From positions 496,001 to 560,000 of the forward strand of contig NZ_JBHRXK010000002.1 in NCBI RefSeq assembly GCF_042648505.1: a DNA stretch of 64,000 bases, in the 5' to 3' direction. The notes under the pieces were generated by a model. It did not search any database and was not told the origin of the DNA. It worked only from the letters and a program-made list of their open reading frames with translations. A program made the position numbers and the translations under genes. Shown one piece after another: positions 49,541 through 58,880 of this stretch; within the stretch, counting starts at the first letter, position 1; every line of letters starts with the position of its first letter. This DNA is from Lysobacter_L cavernae (lineage in GTDB: Bacteria > Pseudomonadota > Gammaproteobacteria > Xanthomonadales > Xanthomonadaceae).

Positions 49541-51289
49541 GTGAAACCACTGCTTGCCGCCCTGCTGTTCGGCCACCTCGCCCTCGCCCCGGTCGCCGCG
49601 CACGCCGGCGCCGTCGACACCCGCTTCGAAGCCATCTACACGCAGGAATGGCAATGGCGACAGGACCAGCTTGGCACCGCCGACGAGGACAACGACAGCT
49701 CCGGCAACCAGCAGCGGCTGCCGTCGGTGGACGCGGCCAGCCAGAGCGCGCGGCTGAAGGTCTGGGAGGACGTGCTCAAGCGCCTGGACGGCGTCGATGC
49801 GGACAAGCTCAGCCCGACCAACCGCATCAACCTCGCCGTCTACCGCGCCCAGGTCGAGAACCTCGCCGCCGAAGTGCGCCTGCGCGGCTACGAGATGCCG
49901 TTCAACTCGGACTCCTCGTTCTGGTCCAACCTCGGCTTCATGACCCGGCGCCCACTGCGCACGGCGCAGGACTACCGCACCTACACCGCGCGCCTGAATG
50001 ACGTGCCGCGCTACTTCGACGAGCACATCGCCAACATGCGGACCGGGCTGGCGCGCGGGTTCAGCGTGCCGCGCGCGGTGCTGGACGGCCGCGATGTCTC
50101 GATCTCCGCCATTGCCGGGCTCAAGGACCCGCTGCAGTCGAACTTCTATGAGCCGTTCAAGAAGATGCCAGCAACGATCCCCGCCGACGAGCAGGCACGC
50201 CTGCGCGCCGCCGGCGTGGCCGCGATCCGCGACCGCATGGTCCCGGCTTACGCGAAACTGCTGACCTTCTTCCGCGAGGAGTACGTGCCGCAGGCGCGCA
50301 CCACGCTGGGCGCCGAGCAGATGCCCGACGGCGCGGCTTACTACCGCCAGCAGATCCGCGAATACACCACGCTCGACCTCGACCCCGAGCAGATCCACAA
50401 GATCGGCCTGGACGAGGTGGCGCGCATCCAGGCGGAAATGGACGCGATCATCCGCGAGGTTGGCTTCAAGGGTGACTTTCCGGCCTTCCTGAAGTTCCTG
50501 CGCACCGACAAGCAGTTCTACGCGACCACCCCGCAGGCGCTGCTCGACCGCGCGGCGTGGATTTCCAAGCGCGTCGACGGCGAGGTCGGCAAGTTCATCG
50601 GCACCCTGCCGCGCGGCCGCTTCACCATCATCCCGGTGCCGCCGGACATCGCCCCGTTCTGGACCAGCGGCCGTGGCGGCGCCGGCACGTACTGGCTCAA
50701 CACCTACGACCTGCCCTCGCGCGCGCTCTACAACCTGCCGGCGCTGACCCTGCACGAGTCCTCGCCCGGCCACGCGCTGCAGGGGTCGCTGGCCCAGGAG
50801 CAGGGCGACCTGCCGGCGTTCCGCCGCGAGACCTACATCTCCGCCTACGGCGAGGGCTGGGGTTTGTACAGTGAAAAACTGGGCAAGGAGATGGGCATCT
50901 ACGAGACCCCGTACGAGGACTTCGGCCGCCTGACCTATGAGATGTGGCGCGCCTGCCGCCTGGTCATCGACACCGGCGTGCACCACAAGGGCTGGACCCG
51001 CGAGCAGGCCCTGGCCTACCTGCGCGAGCGCACCGCGCTGAGCGAACACGAGGTCACCACCGAGGTCGACCGCTACATTTCCTGGCCGGGCCAGGCGCTG
51101 AGCTACAAGCTCGGCGAGATCGCCATCGTGCGCCTGCGCGCCGAGGCCGAGCAGGCGCTGGGGCCGAAGTTCGACGTCAAGGCCTTCCACGACGCCCTGC
51201 TCAGCCAGGGCTCGGTGCCGCTGCCGGTGCTGGAACAGCAGGTGCGGGCGTTCATCGCCCAGTCCGCCACCAAGGCCAAGGCGGGCTGA
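49541..51289 (+). CDS. DUF885 family secreted protein, peptidase-like
   Basis: 582 residues starting at GTG 49541 (VKPLLAALLFGHLALA, a signal peptide ending near AHAGA); a GTG at 49520 would add seven residues. The DUF885 core contains TLHESSPGHALQGSLAQEQ with an HExxxGH-like motif and SAYGEGWGLYSEKLGKEMG, both suggesting a helical metallopeptidase fold related to M32-like carboxypeptidases. Full length for the family. Not connected to its neighbours by spacing. Substrate unknown. Confidence 0.87.
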   Translation: MKPLLAALLFGHLALAPVAAHAGAVDTRFEAIYTQEWQWRQDQLGTADEDNDSSGNQQRLPSVDAASQSARLKVWEDVLKRLDGVDADKLSPTNRINLAVYRAQVENLAAEVRLRGYEMPFNSDSSFWSNLGFMTRRPLRTAQDYRTYTARLNDVPRYFDEHIANMRTGLARGFSVPRAVLDGRDVSISAIAGLKDPLQSNFYEPFKKMPATIPADEQARLRAAGVAAIRDRMVPAYAKLLTFFREEYVPQARTTLGAEQMPDGAAYYRQQIREYTTLDLDPEQIHKIGLDEVARIQAEMDAIIREVGFKGDFPAFLKFLRTDKQFYATTPQALLDRAAWISKRVDGEVGKFIGTLPRGRFTIIPVPPDIAPFWTSGRGGAGTYWLNTYDLPSRALYNLPALTLHESSPGHALQGSLAQEQGDLPAFRRETYISAYGEGWGLYSEKLGKEMGIYETPYEDFGRLTYEMWRACRLVIDTGVHHKGWTREQALAYLRERTALSEHEVTTEVDRYISWPGQALSYKLGEIAIVRLRAEAEQALGPKFDVKAFHDALLSQGSVPLPVLEQQVRAFIAQSATKAKAG

Positions 51290-51344
51290 GTCAGCCAGCT
51301 GAACCCGCCGTCCGGGCGGGCCGGCTCGCCTTGTGGATAAGTGC

Positions 51345-51373
51345 TTGCCCGGGCCGCCGGTCGCGGGCATAAT
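51345..51373 (+). promoter_or_regulatory. Sigma70-type promoter of rpmB-rpmG
   Basis: -35 TTGCCC (51345-51350), 17-bp spacer, -10 CATAAT (51368-51373). About 180 bp of leader follow before rpmB. The leader has several GC hairpins, including CTCGTGCAACGAG (51450-51462), and could allow regulation by ribosomal protein, which is not shown here. Confidence 0.65.
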
Positions 51374-51563
51374 GCGCGGCTCGCTGCGTCCGGCTGTGCC
51401 CTTTGGGGCCGCAGACCGGGCGGACCCCGGAAGCGCGATTCCGGCCCGCCTCGTGCAACGAGAAACTCCTTCCTGCATCGCGCGCCGCCGACGCCTCCGC
51501 GTGCCGGCGCCGGGGCCGCCGCCTCCCTGGCCAAGGGAAGCACCATTACCTTTCGAGGTGCGT

Positions 51564-51800
51564 ATGTCCCGTGTATGCCAAGTAACCGGCAAGCGAACGA
51601 CGACTGGCAACAACGTCTCGCATGCCATGAACAAGACCCGCCGCCGCTTCATGCCGAACCTGCATGAGCGCCGCTTCTGGGTCGCTTCCGAGAACCGTTG
51701 GGTGAAGCTGCGTGTTTCCGCCAACGCCCTGCGCACCATCGACAAGAATGGCATCGACGCCATTCTGGCCGAGCTCCGCGCCCGCGGCGAAAAGATCTGA
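51564..51800 (+). CDS. rpmB: 50S ribosomal protein L28
   Basis: 78 residues, MSRVCQVTGKRTTTGNNVSH, then NKTRRRFMPNLHERRFWVA and LRTIDKNGIDAIL. A single Cys, no zinc-ribbon set, which is the zinc-independent form. Ribosome-binding site CGAGGTG before the ATG. First gene of the L28-L33 operon. Confidence 0.98.
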   Translation: MSRVCQVTGKRTTTGNNVSHAMNKTRRRFMPNLHERRFWVASENRWVKLRVSANALRTIDKNGIDAILAELRARGEKI

Positions 51801-51813
51801 GGAGGATCGAATC

Positions 51814-51978
51814 ATGGCTTCCAAGCGCGACAAGATCCGCCTGATCTCTTCGGCCAACACCGGCCACTTCTACACCACCGACAAGAACAAGAAGAACACG
51901 CCCGGCAAGATGGAGGTCAAGAAGTACGACCCCGTCGTGCGCAAGCACGTGATCTACAAGGAAGGCAAGATCAAGTGA
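51814..51978 (+). CDS. rpmG: 50S ribosomal protein L33
   Basis: 54 residues (MASKRDKIRLISSANTGHFY ... KYDPVVRKHVIYKEGKIK). It lacks the Cys pairs of the zinc-binding form, so it is the C-minus type. GGAGG lies just upstream. It begins 13 bp after rpmB. A palindrome and a terminator follow. Confidence 0.98.
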   Translation: MASKRDKIRLISSANTGHFYTTDKNKKNTPGKMEVKKYDPVVRKHVIYKEGKIK

Positions 51979-52021
51979 CGTTTTGGCCCATTCGCGCGCA
52001 GCGCGAATGGCTTTGCCAAAA

Positions 52022-52050
52022 CGTCATTCCCGCGCAGGCGGGGATCCAGT
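52022..52050. repeat. REP-like palindrome downstream of rpmG
   Basis: CGTCATTCCCGCGCAGGCGG and GGATCCAGTG. It is the first of four such units in the rpmG-cls gap. Confidence 0.75.
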
Positions 52051-52077
52051 GACCTGGCTTTCTGCTCTTGTTCCACA

Positions 52078-52110
52078 GAAGCCCGCCGAAAGGCGGGCTT
52101 CTGCTTTTAG
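52078..52110 (+). terminator. Rho-independent terminator after rpmG
   Basis: 11-bp stem AGAAGCCCGCC/GGCGGGCTTCT with loop GAAA, followed by GCTTTT. About 100 bp beyond the stop and behind a REP unit. Confidence 0.88.
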
Positions 52111-52142
52111 GGCACTGCAGAAGAGCTAAAGACAACGTCCCT

Positions 52143-52270
52143 GGGTTCCCGCCTGCGCGGGAATGACGAACATAGGCAAGAGCAAGGGCAAATGGGTTCC
52201 CGCCTGCGCGGGAATGACGAACATAGGCAAGAGCAAGGGCAAATGGGTTCCCGCCTGCGCGGGAATGACG
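52143..52270. repeat. Tandem 51-bp REP array before cardiolipin synthase
   Basis: GGGTTCCCGCCTGCGCGGGA starts at 52143, 52194 and 52245, a strict 51-bp period. Two complete identical units are followed by a third that diverges after AATGACGAACA. Each unit is a palindrome (TTCCCGCCTGCGCGGGAA) plus a 25-30-bp spacer that contains GAACATAGGCAAGAGCAAGG. No gene lies in the 370-bp gap. Confidence 0.9.
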
Positions 52271-52347
52271 AACAAAAGCCAGATCGCTTGGCCAGCCATG
52301 TGGTCGGCCCCGATGCCGCCATCACCCCGCCATGCTCCAATGCGCCG

Positions 52348-53772
52348 ATGCTCCTCGACCTCCACCCTGGCTACTGGCTGCTCGCGCTCGACTGGCTGAT
52401 CCGCCTGGCGGCGCTGGCATGGATCCCGGTGCGCAGTCCGCCGGCAGCGGCGCGCAGCTGGTTGCTGCTGGTCGGCTTCGTGCCGCTGCTGGGCCTGCCG
52501 CTGTACCTGGTGCTCGGCCACCCGTGGCTGGCGCGGCAGCGGCGCCAGCGCCAAGCCCACGTCTCGCAACTGATCCACGAGCGTCAGGCCGACCTGACTG
52601 CGTTGCGCTGGTCGTCCACGGCGGCGGACGGCAGCGCCCTGGCCGATATTCCACGCCTGGCCGAACGCCTGGGTGACTTCATGCCGACCCGCGGCAACGC
52701 CGTGGTGCTGCACGACCGCTACGACGAGTCGCTGACCGCGCTGCTGGCCGACATCGACGCCGCCGAACAGGAACTGCACCTGCTGTACTACCTGATGTTC
52801 GACGACGCGGTCGGGCGCGCGATGGCGGCGGCATTGCTGCGTGCAGCCGCGCGCGGCGTGCGCTGCCGCGTGCTGCTCGATGCGGTCGGCGCCAAGCCGG
52901 GCCTGCGCGCGTGGGCGAAGCCACTGCGCGCGGCCGGGATCGAGGTCCGCGCCATGCTCGCCGGCGGCCTGGCCTGGCGTGGCCTGTCGCGGATGGACCT
53001 GCGCAATCACCGCAAGCTGGCGGTGATCGACGGCCACGTCGGCTACATCGGCTCGCAGAACCTGGCCGACGCGAACTTCGTCGCCGGCCACCCCAACCGC
53101 GAGCTGGTCGCGCGCGTGCAAGGGCCGGCGGTGCGGCAGCTGGCGGCGCTGTTCGCCAGCGACTGGTACATCGAAACCGGCGAACTGCTCACGGTCGCGA
53201 CCGCCGCGCACGCCCCTGCGGGCACGACGCCGACGCAACTGCTGCCGAGCGGCCCGGCCTACCCGTTCCAGAACGCGCGCGACGTCGTGGTCGCGCTGAT
53301 CCAGCGCGCGCAGCGCAAGGTGGTGCTGGCGACGCCGTACTTCGTGCCCGACGACGCCACCCTGACCGCGCTGCGCATCGCCGCGCTGTCCGGGGTCGAG
53401 GTGTGGCTGGTGCTGTCGCTGACCAACAACCAGACGCTGACGCGCTGGGCGCAGCAATCGTATTACGAGGAACTGCTCGAAGCCGGCGTGCGCATCGCCC
53501 TGTACCGGCCGCATTTCCTCCACGCCAAGCACCTCAGCGTCGACGACGACATCGCCCTGGTCGGCTCGATCAACCTCGACATCCGCTCGTTCGCGCTCAA
53601 TGCCGAGGCCGGCCTGCTGTGCTACGACCCGGCGCTGGTGGCGCGGCTGCGCGAGGTCGAAGCCGAGTACCTGGCCGACGCCGAATTCGTCGACCTGGCG
53701 GCCTGGCGGCAACGGCGGCCGTGGCGGCGCAGCCGCGAGGGCATCGCGCGCCTGGCCGATTCGTTGATGTAG
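52348..53772 (+). CDS. cls: Cardiolipin synthase (phospholipase D family)
   Basis: Joins two phosphatidylglycerols to cardiolipin at the inner membrane. 474 residues. Two N-terminal helices (YWLLALDWLIRLAALAWIP and SWLLLVGFVPLLGLPLYLVL) are followed by two HKD motifs: NHRKLAVIDGHVGYIGSQN and HAKHLSVDDDIALVGSINLD. The ATG at 52348 (MLLDLHPGY) is chosen because the upstream frame translates REP repeats. Length fits ClsA. Downstream is the large sensor kinase, with 59 bp between. Confidence 0.93.
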   Translation: MLLDLHPGYWLLALDWLIRLAALAWIPVRSPPAAARSWLLLVGFVPLLGLPLYLVLGHPWLARQRRQRQAHVSQLIHERQADLTALRWSSTAADGSALADIPRLAERLGDFMPTRGNAVVLHDRYDESLTALLADIDAAEQELHLLYYLMFDDAVGRAMAAALLRAAARGVRCRVLLDAVGAKPGLRAWAKPLRAAGIEVRAMLAGGLAWRGLSRMDLRNHRKLAVIDGHVGYIGSQNLADANFVAGHPNRELVARVQGPAVRQLAALFASDWYIETGELLTVATAAHAPAGTTPTQLLPSGPAYPFQNARDVVVALIQRAQRKVVLATPYFVPDDATLTALRIAALSGVEVWLVLSLTNNQTLTRWAQQSYYEELLEAGVRIALYRPHFLHAKHLSVDDDIALVGSINLDIRSFALNAEAGLLCYDPALVARLREVEAEYLADAEFVDLAAWRQRRPWRRSREGIARLADSLM

Positions 53773-53831
53773 CGCCCGCGTCGCCGCCTCGCGTTCTACA
53801 CTCGACGGATCGGTTGAGGAGGCGGGCACGG

Positions 53832-56800
53832 GTGATTCCCGGCTGGATATTGCTGCTGGTGTCGGCGGGCTACGTCGGCGTGCTGTTCACGGTCGCCTAC
53901 TACGGCGACCAGCGCGAAACCACGCCCAAGGCGCGCTGGCTGCGGCCGGCCGTCTACTCGCTGGCGCTGGCGGTGTACTGCTCATCGTGGACGTTCTACG
54001 GCGCGGTCGGCACCGCCGCACGCACCGGCCTGGGCTTTCTGCCGATCTATCTCGGCCCACTGCTGATGCTGGCGTTCGGCTGGCGCATCATCGAGCGACT
54101 GGTGCTGATCTCCGGCGAACACCGCATCGTCTCGATCGCCGACTTCCTGTCCTCGCGCTACGGCCGCGCCCCCGGGCTGGCGGCGCTGGTCGCGGCGGTG
54201 GCACTGACCGCGGCGGTGCCGTACGTCGCGCTGCAGTTCAAGGCGGTGGCGATGAGCGTGGAAGTGCTGGCCGACGTGCCCAGCGACGCCGGCCTGCTCG
54301 CCGACCCGGCGTTCTACGTGGCGCTGCTGCTGGCGGTGTTCGCGATCCTGTTCGGCACCCGCCAGATCGACGCCACCGAGCACCACCGCGGCATGGTGCT
54401 GGCGGTGGCGCTGGAATCGCTGGTCAAGCTGCTCGCCTTCGTCGCGATCGGCGTGTTCGCCCTGCTGCACCTGCCCGGCACCGGCACGCTGCCGGCGCGG
54501 ATGGTGCAGGCCGCCAACGTCGTCACCGCACCCGGACTGCCGGCCGGCTTCGTCGCCCAGACCCTGCTCGCGTTCACCGCGATCGTGTGCCTGCCGCGCC
54601 AGTTCCACGTCGCCGTGGTCGAGTGCCAGGACGCCGGCGACCTGCGCTCGGCGCGTTGGTTGTTTGGCGGCTACCTGGTGCTGATCTCGCTGCTGGTGGT
54701 GCCGATCACACTGGCCGGGCAGAGCCTGTTCGCCGGCAGCGCGGTCTCGCCCGACACCTACGTGCTGGCGCTGCCGCTGGCGCTGAAGCAGGAAACGCTG
54801 GCGTTGATCGTCTACATCGGCGGTTTCTCCGCCGCGACCGGCATGGTGATCGTCGCCAGCGTCGCGCTGGCGACCATGGTCAGCAACGACCTGGTCATGC
54901 CGCTGCTGTTGCGCGGCGGCGTCCTGCACGAGCGCGCGCCGCCCGACAGTCTGGGCATCGACAAGCAGATCCTGTGGGTGCGCCGCGCCACCATCGTCGC
55001 CCTGGCGATGATGGCCTACGCCTACCACCGCGGCTCGGCCTACTACGGCCAGGCCGGCGAGGACACGCTGGCCCAGCACGGCCTGCTCGCGTTCGCCGCG
55101 GTCGCGCAGTTCGCGCCGGCGCTGATCGGCGGCCTGTACTGGCGCGGCGCCAGCCGGTCCGGTGCGTTTGCCGGCCTGTTCGCCGGCACCGTGCTGTGGC
55201 TGTACACGCTGCTGCTGCCGGCGCTGGCGCGCGGCGGCTGGTTCGACACCGGCTGGGTCGAGCACGGCCCACTGGGCGTGACGTGGCTGCAGCCGGAGCA
55301 GTTGTTCGGCCTGCAGGGTTGGGACTCGCTGACCCACGGCGTGTTCTGGTCGCTGCTGTTCAACGTCGGCGTGTTTCTGTTCGTGTCGGTGCGGCAGCGG
55401 CCGCGCCTGCAGGAGCAATTGCTGGCCGCACCCTACCTCGACCCGTACGTGCAGCGGCCCGCGCTCGGTCCCGGCGGCTGGGCCGGCAGCGTGCGCGGCG
55501 GCGAACTGCTGGCACTGGCCGAGCGTATCGTCGGCGAGCGCCATGCGCGTCGTGCGTTCGAGGACTACGCGCAGCAACAGGGCCGCGCCTGGCAACCCGA
55601 GCAACCGGCCGACCGCGCGCTGGCGCAGTTCACCGAACGCCTGCTGGCCTCGGCGATCGGCGCCGCCTCGGCGCGCCTGACCCTGACCACGGCGCTGCGC
55701 GGCTCGGGCATGGAGCTGGGCGAGGTGGTCGCGCTGCTCGACGAGGCCAACCAGGAGCTGCGCTTCAACCGCCAGATCCTGTCGACGACGCTGGAGAACA
55801 TCAGCCAGGGCGTCAGCGTGGTCGATGCGCAGATGCGCCTGGTGGCGTGGAACCGCCGCTACCAGGAGTTGTTCGACTACCCAGACGGCATGCTCTACGT
55901 CGGTCGCCCGGTCAGCGACCTGATCCGCTGGAACGCCGAGCGCGGCGAGATGGGCGCCGGTTCGCTCAACGAAGGGCCACTGACCGAAAGCACGATCAAC
56001 GAGCAGGTGCGGCGGCGCCTGGCCCACCTGCGCGCCGGCGCGCCGCACGTGTTCGAGCGCGTGCGCGCCAACGGCCAGGTCATCGAGATGCGCGGCCGGC
56101 CGCTGCCGGGCGGCTACGTCACCACCTACAGCGACGTCACCGACTACAAGCGCGCCGAGCAGGAGCTGCTCGAGATCAACGAGACGCTGGAGCAGCGCGT
56201 CGAGCAGCGCACGCGCGAGGCCGAGGCCGCGCAGCAGTCGAAGACGCGCTTCCTCGCCGCGATCAGCCATGACGTGCTGCAACCGTTGAACGCGGCGCGG
56301 CTGTTCGCCTCGGCGCTGCGCGAGGGCAACGACGCGGCCGAGCAGGCACGCCTGGCCGAACGCGTCGACGCCTCGCTGCGCGCGGCCGAGGACCTGCTCG
56401 ACGGCCTGCTCGACATCTCGCGCCTGGACGCCGGCGCGCTGCGCATCGACATCACCGACTTCGACGTCAACGAGCTGCTGCGCGAGCTGGTCGCGCAGTA
56501 CGCACCGGTGGCAGCCGGGCGTGGGCTGCAACTGCGCGTGCGCGCGCCGGAGCGGCCGCGACCGGTGCGCAGCGACCGCCGCCTGCTGCGGCGCGCGCTG
56601 CAGAACTTCCTAGCCAACGCGCTGCGCTACACCCGCACCGGTGGCGTGCTGATCGCCGCGCGCGTGCGCGAAGGCGCGGTCGAGCTGCAGGTCTGGGACA
56701 CCGGTCCGGGCGTGTCCGAGCACCACCTGGCGCAGATCTTCGACGAGTTCCGTCGCTTCGAGCAGCCCGGCGTCGGCGGCGAGCGTGGCCTCGGCCTGGG

Positions 56801-57350
56801 CCTGTCGATCTGCCAGCGCATCGCGCGCACGCTCGACCACCCGTTGCGCGTGCGCTCACGCGTCAACGTCGGCAGCGTGTTCTCGATCACGGTGCCGTTC
56901 GGCCGCGCGATCTACGCGGCGCCGCTACCGGAGCCGCAGCTGGTGGCCGGCGGCGATGCGCTGGCCGGCCTGCACGTGCTGTGCGTCGACAACGACCGCG
57001 AGATCCTCGATGGCATGCGCACCCTGCTGCAGCGCTGGGGCGTGACCGCATTGACCGCGGCCAATGCCGACGAGGCACTGGCGCTGCTGGGCGGGCAACC
57101 CGATGCCGCCCCGATCGATGTCGTGCTCGTCGACTACCACCTGCACGACCGCCTCGACGGCCTCGGCGTGATCGCCGCACTGCGCGCGCACAGCGGCCGC
57201 AACCTGCCGGCGGCCTTGCTGACCGGCGACGGCAGCGACGCGCTCAAGCTGGCCGCACGCGAGCACGGCTGCCGCGTGCTGACCAAGCCGATCAAGCCGG
57301 CCTCGCTGCGCGCGTTCCTGGCGGCGCAGCGGCAGGTGGTGCAGGTTTAG
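53832..57350 (+). CDS. Hybrid sensor kinase: SSS transporter-like, PAS, histidine kinase, receiver
   Basis: 1172-residue sensor from a GTG start. Residues ~1-540 form 12-14 helices of the sodium-solute symporter type (for example YCSSWTFYGAVGTAARTG, VCLPRQFHVAVVEC). A PAS-like region follows (QILSTTLENISQGVSVVDAQ), then a coiled coil (LLEINETLEQRVEQRTREAE). The kinase core has phospho-acceptor H813 in AAISHDVLQPLNAARLF, N-box NFLANALRYTRTG and G-boxes WDTGPGVS and RGLGLGLSICQ. A C-terminal receiver carries D1101 in VVLVDYHLHDRLDG. CbrA-like sensors share this layout. The last 72 bp are repeated at 61864-61935. The LuxR regulator at 63.6 kb is a likely partner. Confidence 0.93.
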   Translation: MIPGWILLLVSAGYVGVLFTVAYYGDQRETTPKARWLRPAVYSLALAVYCSSWTFYGAVGTAARTGLGFLPIYLGPLLMLAFGWRIIERLVLISGEHRIVSIADFLSSRYGRAPGLAALVAAVALTAAVPYVALQFKAVAMSVEVLADVPSDAGLLADPAFYVALLLAVFAILFGTRQIDATEHHRGMVLAVALESLVKLLAFVAIGVFALLHLPGTGTLPARMVQAANVVTAPGLPAGFVAQTLLAFTAIVCLPRQFHVAVVECQDAGDLRSARWLFGGYLVLISLLVVPITLAGQSLFAGSAVSPDTYVLALPLALKQETLALIVYIGGFSAATGMVIVASVALATMVSNDLVMPLLLRGGVLHERAPPDSLGIDKQILWVRRATIVALAMMAYAYHRGSAYYGQAGEDTLAQHGLLAFAAVAQFAPALIGGLYWRGASRSGAFAGLFAGTVLWLYTLLLPALARGGWFDTGWVEHGPLGVTWLQPEQLFGLQGWDSLTHGVFWSLLFNVGVFLFVSVRQRPRLQEQLLAAPYLDPYVQRPALGPGGWAGSVRGGELLALAERIVGERHARRAFEDYAQQQGRAWQPEQPADRALAQFTERLLASAIGAASARLTLTTALRGSGMELGEVVALLDEANQELRFNRQILSTTLENISQGVSVVDAQMRLVAWNRRYQELFDYPDGMLYVGRPVSDLIRWNAERGEMGAGSLNEGPLTESTINEQVRRRLAHLRAGAPHVFERVRANGQVIEMRGRPLPGGYVTTYSDVTDYKRAEQELLEINETLEQRVEQRTREAEAAQQSKTRFLAAISHDVLQPLNAARLFASALREGNDAAEQARLAERVDASLRAAEDLLDGLLDISRLDAGALRIDITDFDVNELLRELVAQYAPVAAGRGLQLRVRAPERPRPVRSDRRLLRRALQNFLANALRYTRTGGVLIAARVREGAVELQVWDTGPGVSEHHLAQIFDEFRRFEQPGVGGERGLGLGLSICQRIARTLDHPLRVRSRVNVGSVFSITVPFGRAIYAAPLPEPQLVAGGDALAGLHVLCVDNDREILDGMRTLLQRWGVTALTAANADEALALLGGQPDAAPIDVVLVDYHLHDRLDGLGVIAALRAHSGRNLPAALLTGDGSDALKLAAREHGCRVLTKPIKPASLRAFLAAQRQVVQV

Positions 57351-57369
57351 CCATGCCCTTTGCTTGTCT

Positions 57370-57470
57370 CCCTCCTTTGGAAAAGGAAGGAGGGTCGGGG
57401 AGGGTTTGCTTTTGCGGTTGCTCTGGCAAATAACAACAGCAAAGCCCCCCCTTTTTCAAGGGGGGGCGCA
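57370..57470. repeat. Palindromic repeats at the left edge of the restriction island
   Basis: CCCTCCTTTGGAAAAGGAAG with AGGGTCGGGGAGGG and, farther on, GCCCCCCCTTTTTCAAGGGGG with GGGC, which could act as a terminator. No gene is seen in the 195-bp gap between the kinase gene and the island. Confidence 0.75.
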
Positions 57471-57545
57471 CGCCGTCACTCGCTGGGTATTCGCTTGGCT
57501 GGGCCAGCCCATGGATTGCGTCGGGCTCCAGCAAGAACGCCATAA

Positions 57546-58880
57546 CTAATGGGCTACGCGTAGGAACGGCCGGGTTCGACCGATCTCGTCCTCGAAGAAC
57601 TGCCGGAATGACATCACGTTCGAGTGTGTCGAATAGAACGTTTCCTTGCTTGCCTTTAGCGACTCCGGAACCACCAGGCCAATGCCTTCGGCCTGCATTT
57701 CGTCCAGAGACTGGCTCGATACGCGATCATCGACCGTGGCCAGGAAGATCGCGCAGTTGAAGCGCTCATGCGTGAGCTGTTTCCAGCGTTCTCTCAGAGT
57801 TGTCTTCGCGGACAGGACGAGTGATTCTATGAATGGGCGCGATTCGCCCAACGTGAGCGTGCGCTTGTCCGGAAGCACGAAGTCGGGACGACGCCCTCCA
57901 AGAACGGCCTGCTCCTGAAATCGGATACGGCCGTCTTTCAGGATTGTGGCCAAATGAAACTCAAACGAGCGCCCGGCCCGCGTCTTGCGCTGCTGGCTCG
58001 CGCTGAGAAAGACCGCATCCAGCAACGGGAATCCGCGCACCACGGCGGTGATCATGTCCGGCTCACGGATAAGTAAATTCACGACCTCTGATGCGCGCCG
58101 TCGCAACTCGTGGCGTTTGAATATTTCGTACTCGATATCGCGACTGATCCGCATGATCGCGTCGCCCGGTGCGGCCAGCCGGTAGGGATCGAGACTCGGA
58201 GTTCCAGTCGATGCGAAATATGCCTGCTGGGCTTCCGCGGCGATTTCCGCTGGTGCCGGCAGGCGCGAAACGGACTGGATGAATTCATCCAGATTTCCGA
58301 TGCGGATCGCATGGTGAAGCTGGTCGATGAGCAGCGCCGCCTCGTCCGCCGCCAGGTCCCTTGCGGTCGCCAGCATTGCCGGATCGAAGAGACCGAAATG
58401 AAAGTCTGACGATATGTTCAGCGTCGTTTCGAGGATCTCTGCATCCTCACTGGTCGAATCGATGACCACGAACCAGTGGGATGCGTCCTGCAACGGCTCA
58501 CGCAGTCGACCAGCAAGCAGCAGTGATGCGGGACTGAGTCCAGCGAACAGATCGTGTGGCACCACGGTGAAGTGGGTCTCAGGACCTTTGTTGCTGTAGT
58601 GCCGCATGCCGGACGTCTTGATCTCGCCGGTTTGCGGCCAGAACGAAATACATGGCGAGAAGTAGATGTGAGGCTTGTCCAGGTTGGTTGCGGACAGCGG
58701 TGGAAAGAAGCCGGACTCGCGAACTTCCCTCGGAATGTAGAACCCTGCTTGATGCTTACCGGAATCGTCAGCCCAGGACGTATCATTCCGCGAAAGTTTC
58801 TTCAGGAACATCGCGCTGCTTTGCGCCGCAAGCTCCTCGAGCTTTGACCAAATGGACTCTTCGGGTTCGTCGTGCTTCAT
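57546..58880 (-). CDS. Type II restriction endonuclease, EcoRII-like
   Basis: 444-residue endonuclease collinear with EcoRII (404 residues). The N-terminal effector-binding part has FLKKLSRNDTSWADDSGKHQ with AGFYIPREVRESG (EcoRII has the equivalent RLSANDT...GLYIPSG). The C-terminal catalytic part has RKTRAGRSFEFHLATIL, GRRPDFVLPD and VLSAKTTLRERWKQLTHE (catalytic Lys/Arg region), and ends in EGIGLVVPESLK. EcoRII recognises CCWGG, and the dcm-type methyltransferase next door supports this. The start overlaps vsr by 98 bp. Codon and base composition are noticeably less GC-rich than the surroundings. Confidence 0.87.
   Translation of the reverse strand: MKHDEPEESIWSKLEELAAQSSAMFLKKLSRNDTSWADDSGKHQAGFYIPREVRESGFFPPLSATNLDKPHIYFSPCISFWPQTGEIKTSGMRHYSNKGPETHFTVVPHDLFAGLSPASLLLAGRLREPLQDASHWFVVIDSTSEDAEILETTLNISSDFHFGLFDPAMLATARDLAADEAALLIDQLHHAIRIGNLDEFIQSVSRLPAPAEIAAEAQQAYFASTGTPSLDPYRLAAPGDAIMRISRDIEYEIFKRHELRRRASEVVNLLIREPDMITAVVRGFPLLDAVFLSASQQRKTRAGRSFEFHLATILKDGRIRFQEQAVLGGRRPDFVLPDKRTLTLGESRPFIESLVLSAKTTLRERWKQLTHERFNCAIFLATVDDRVSSQSLDEMQAEGIGLVVPESLKASKETFYSTHSNVMSFRQFFEDEIGRTRPFLRVAH

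Noticed and set aside
51374..51563. tRNA or riboswitch in the rpmB leader
   Set aside because: Only generic GC hairpins; no cloverleaf with a TTC arm or known riboswitch core could be seen. No tRNA or rRNA gene was recognised elsewhere in the window either.
52143..52270. 51-bp array as a CRISPR
   Set aside because: The spacer part is the same in the complete units, so this is a tandem REP duplication.
52126..53829. Minus-strand frame of 567 codons opposite cardiolipin synthase
   Set aside because: Shadow frame; low-complexity His/Gln/Arg/Val-rich protein, and cls on the other strand has two intact HKD motifs.
53982..56531. 849-codon minus-strand frame opposite the sensor kinase
   Set aside because: Gln/His/Arg-rich translation typical of antisense frames; the plus-strand kinase explains the region.
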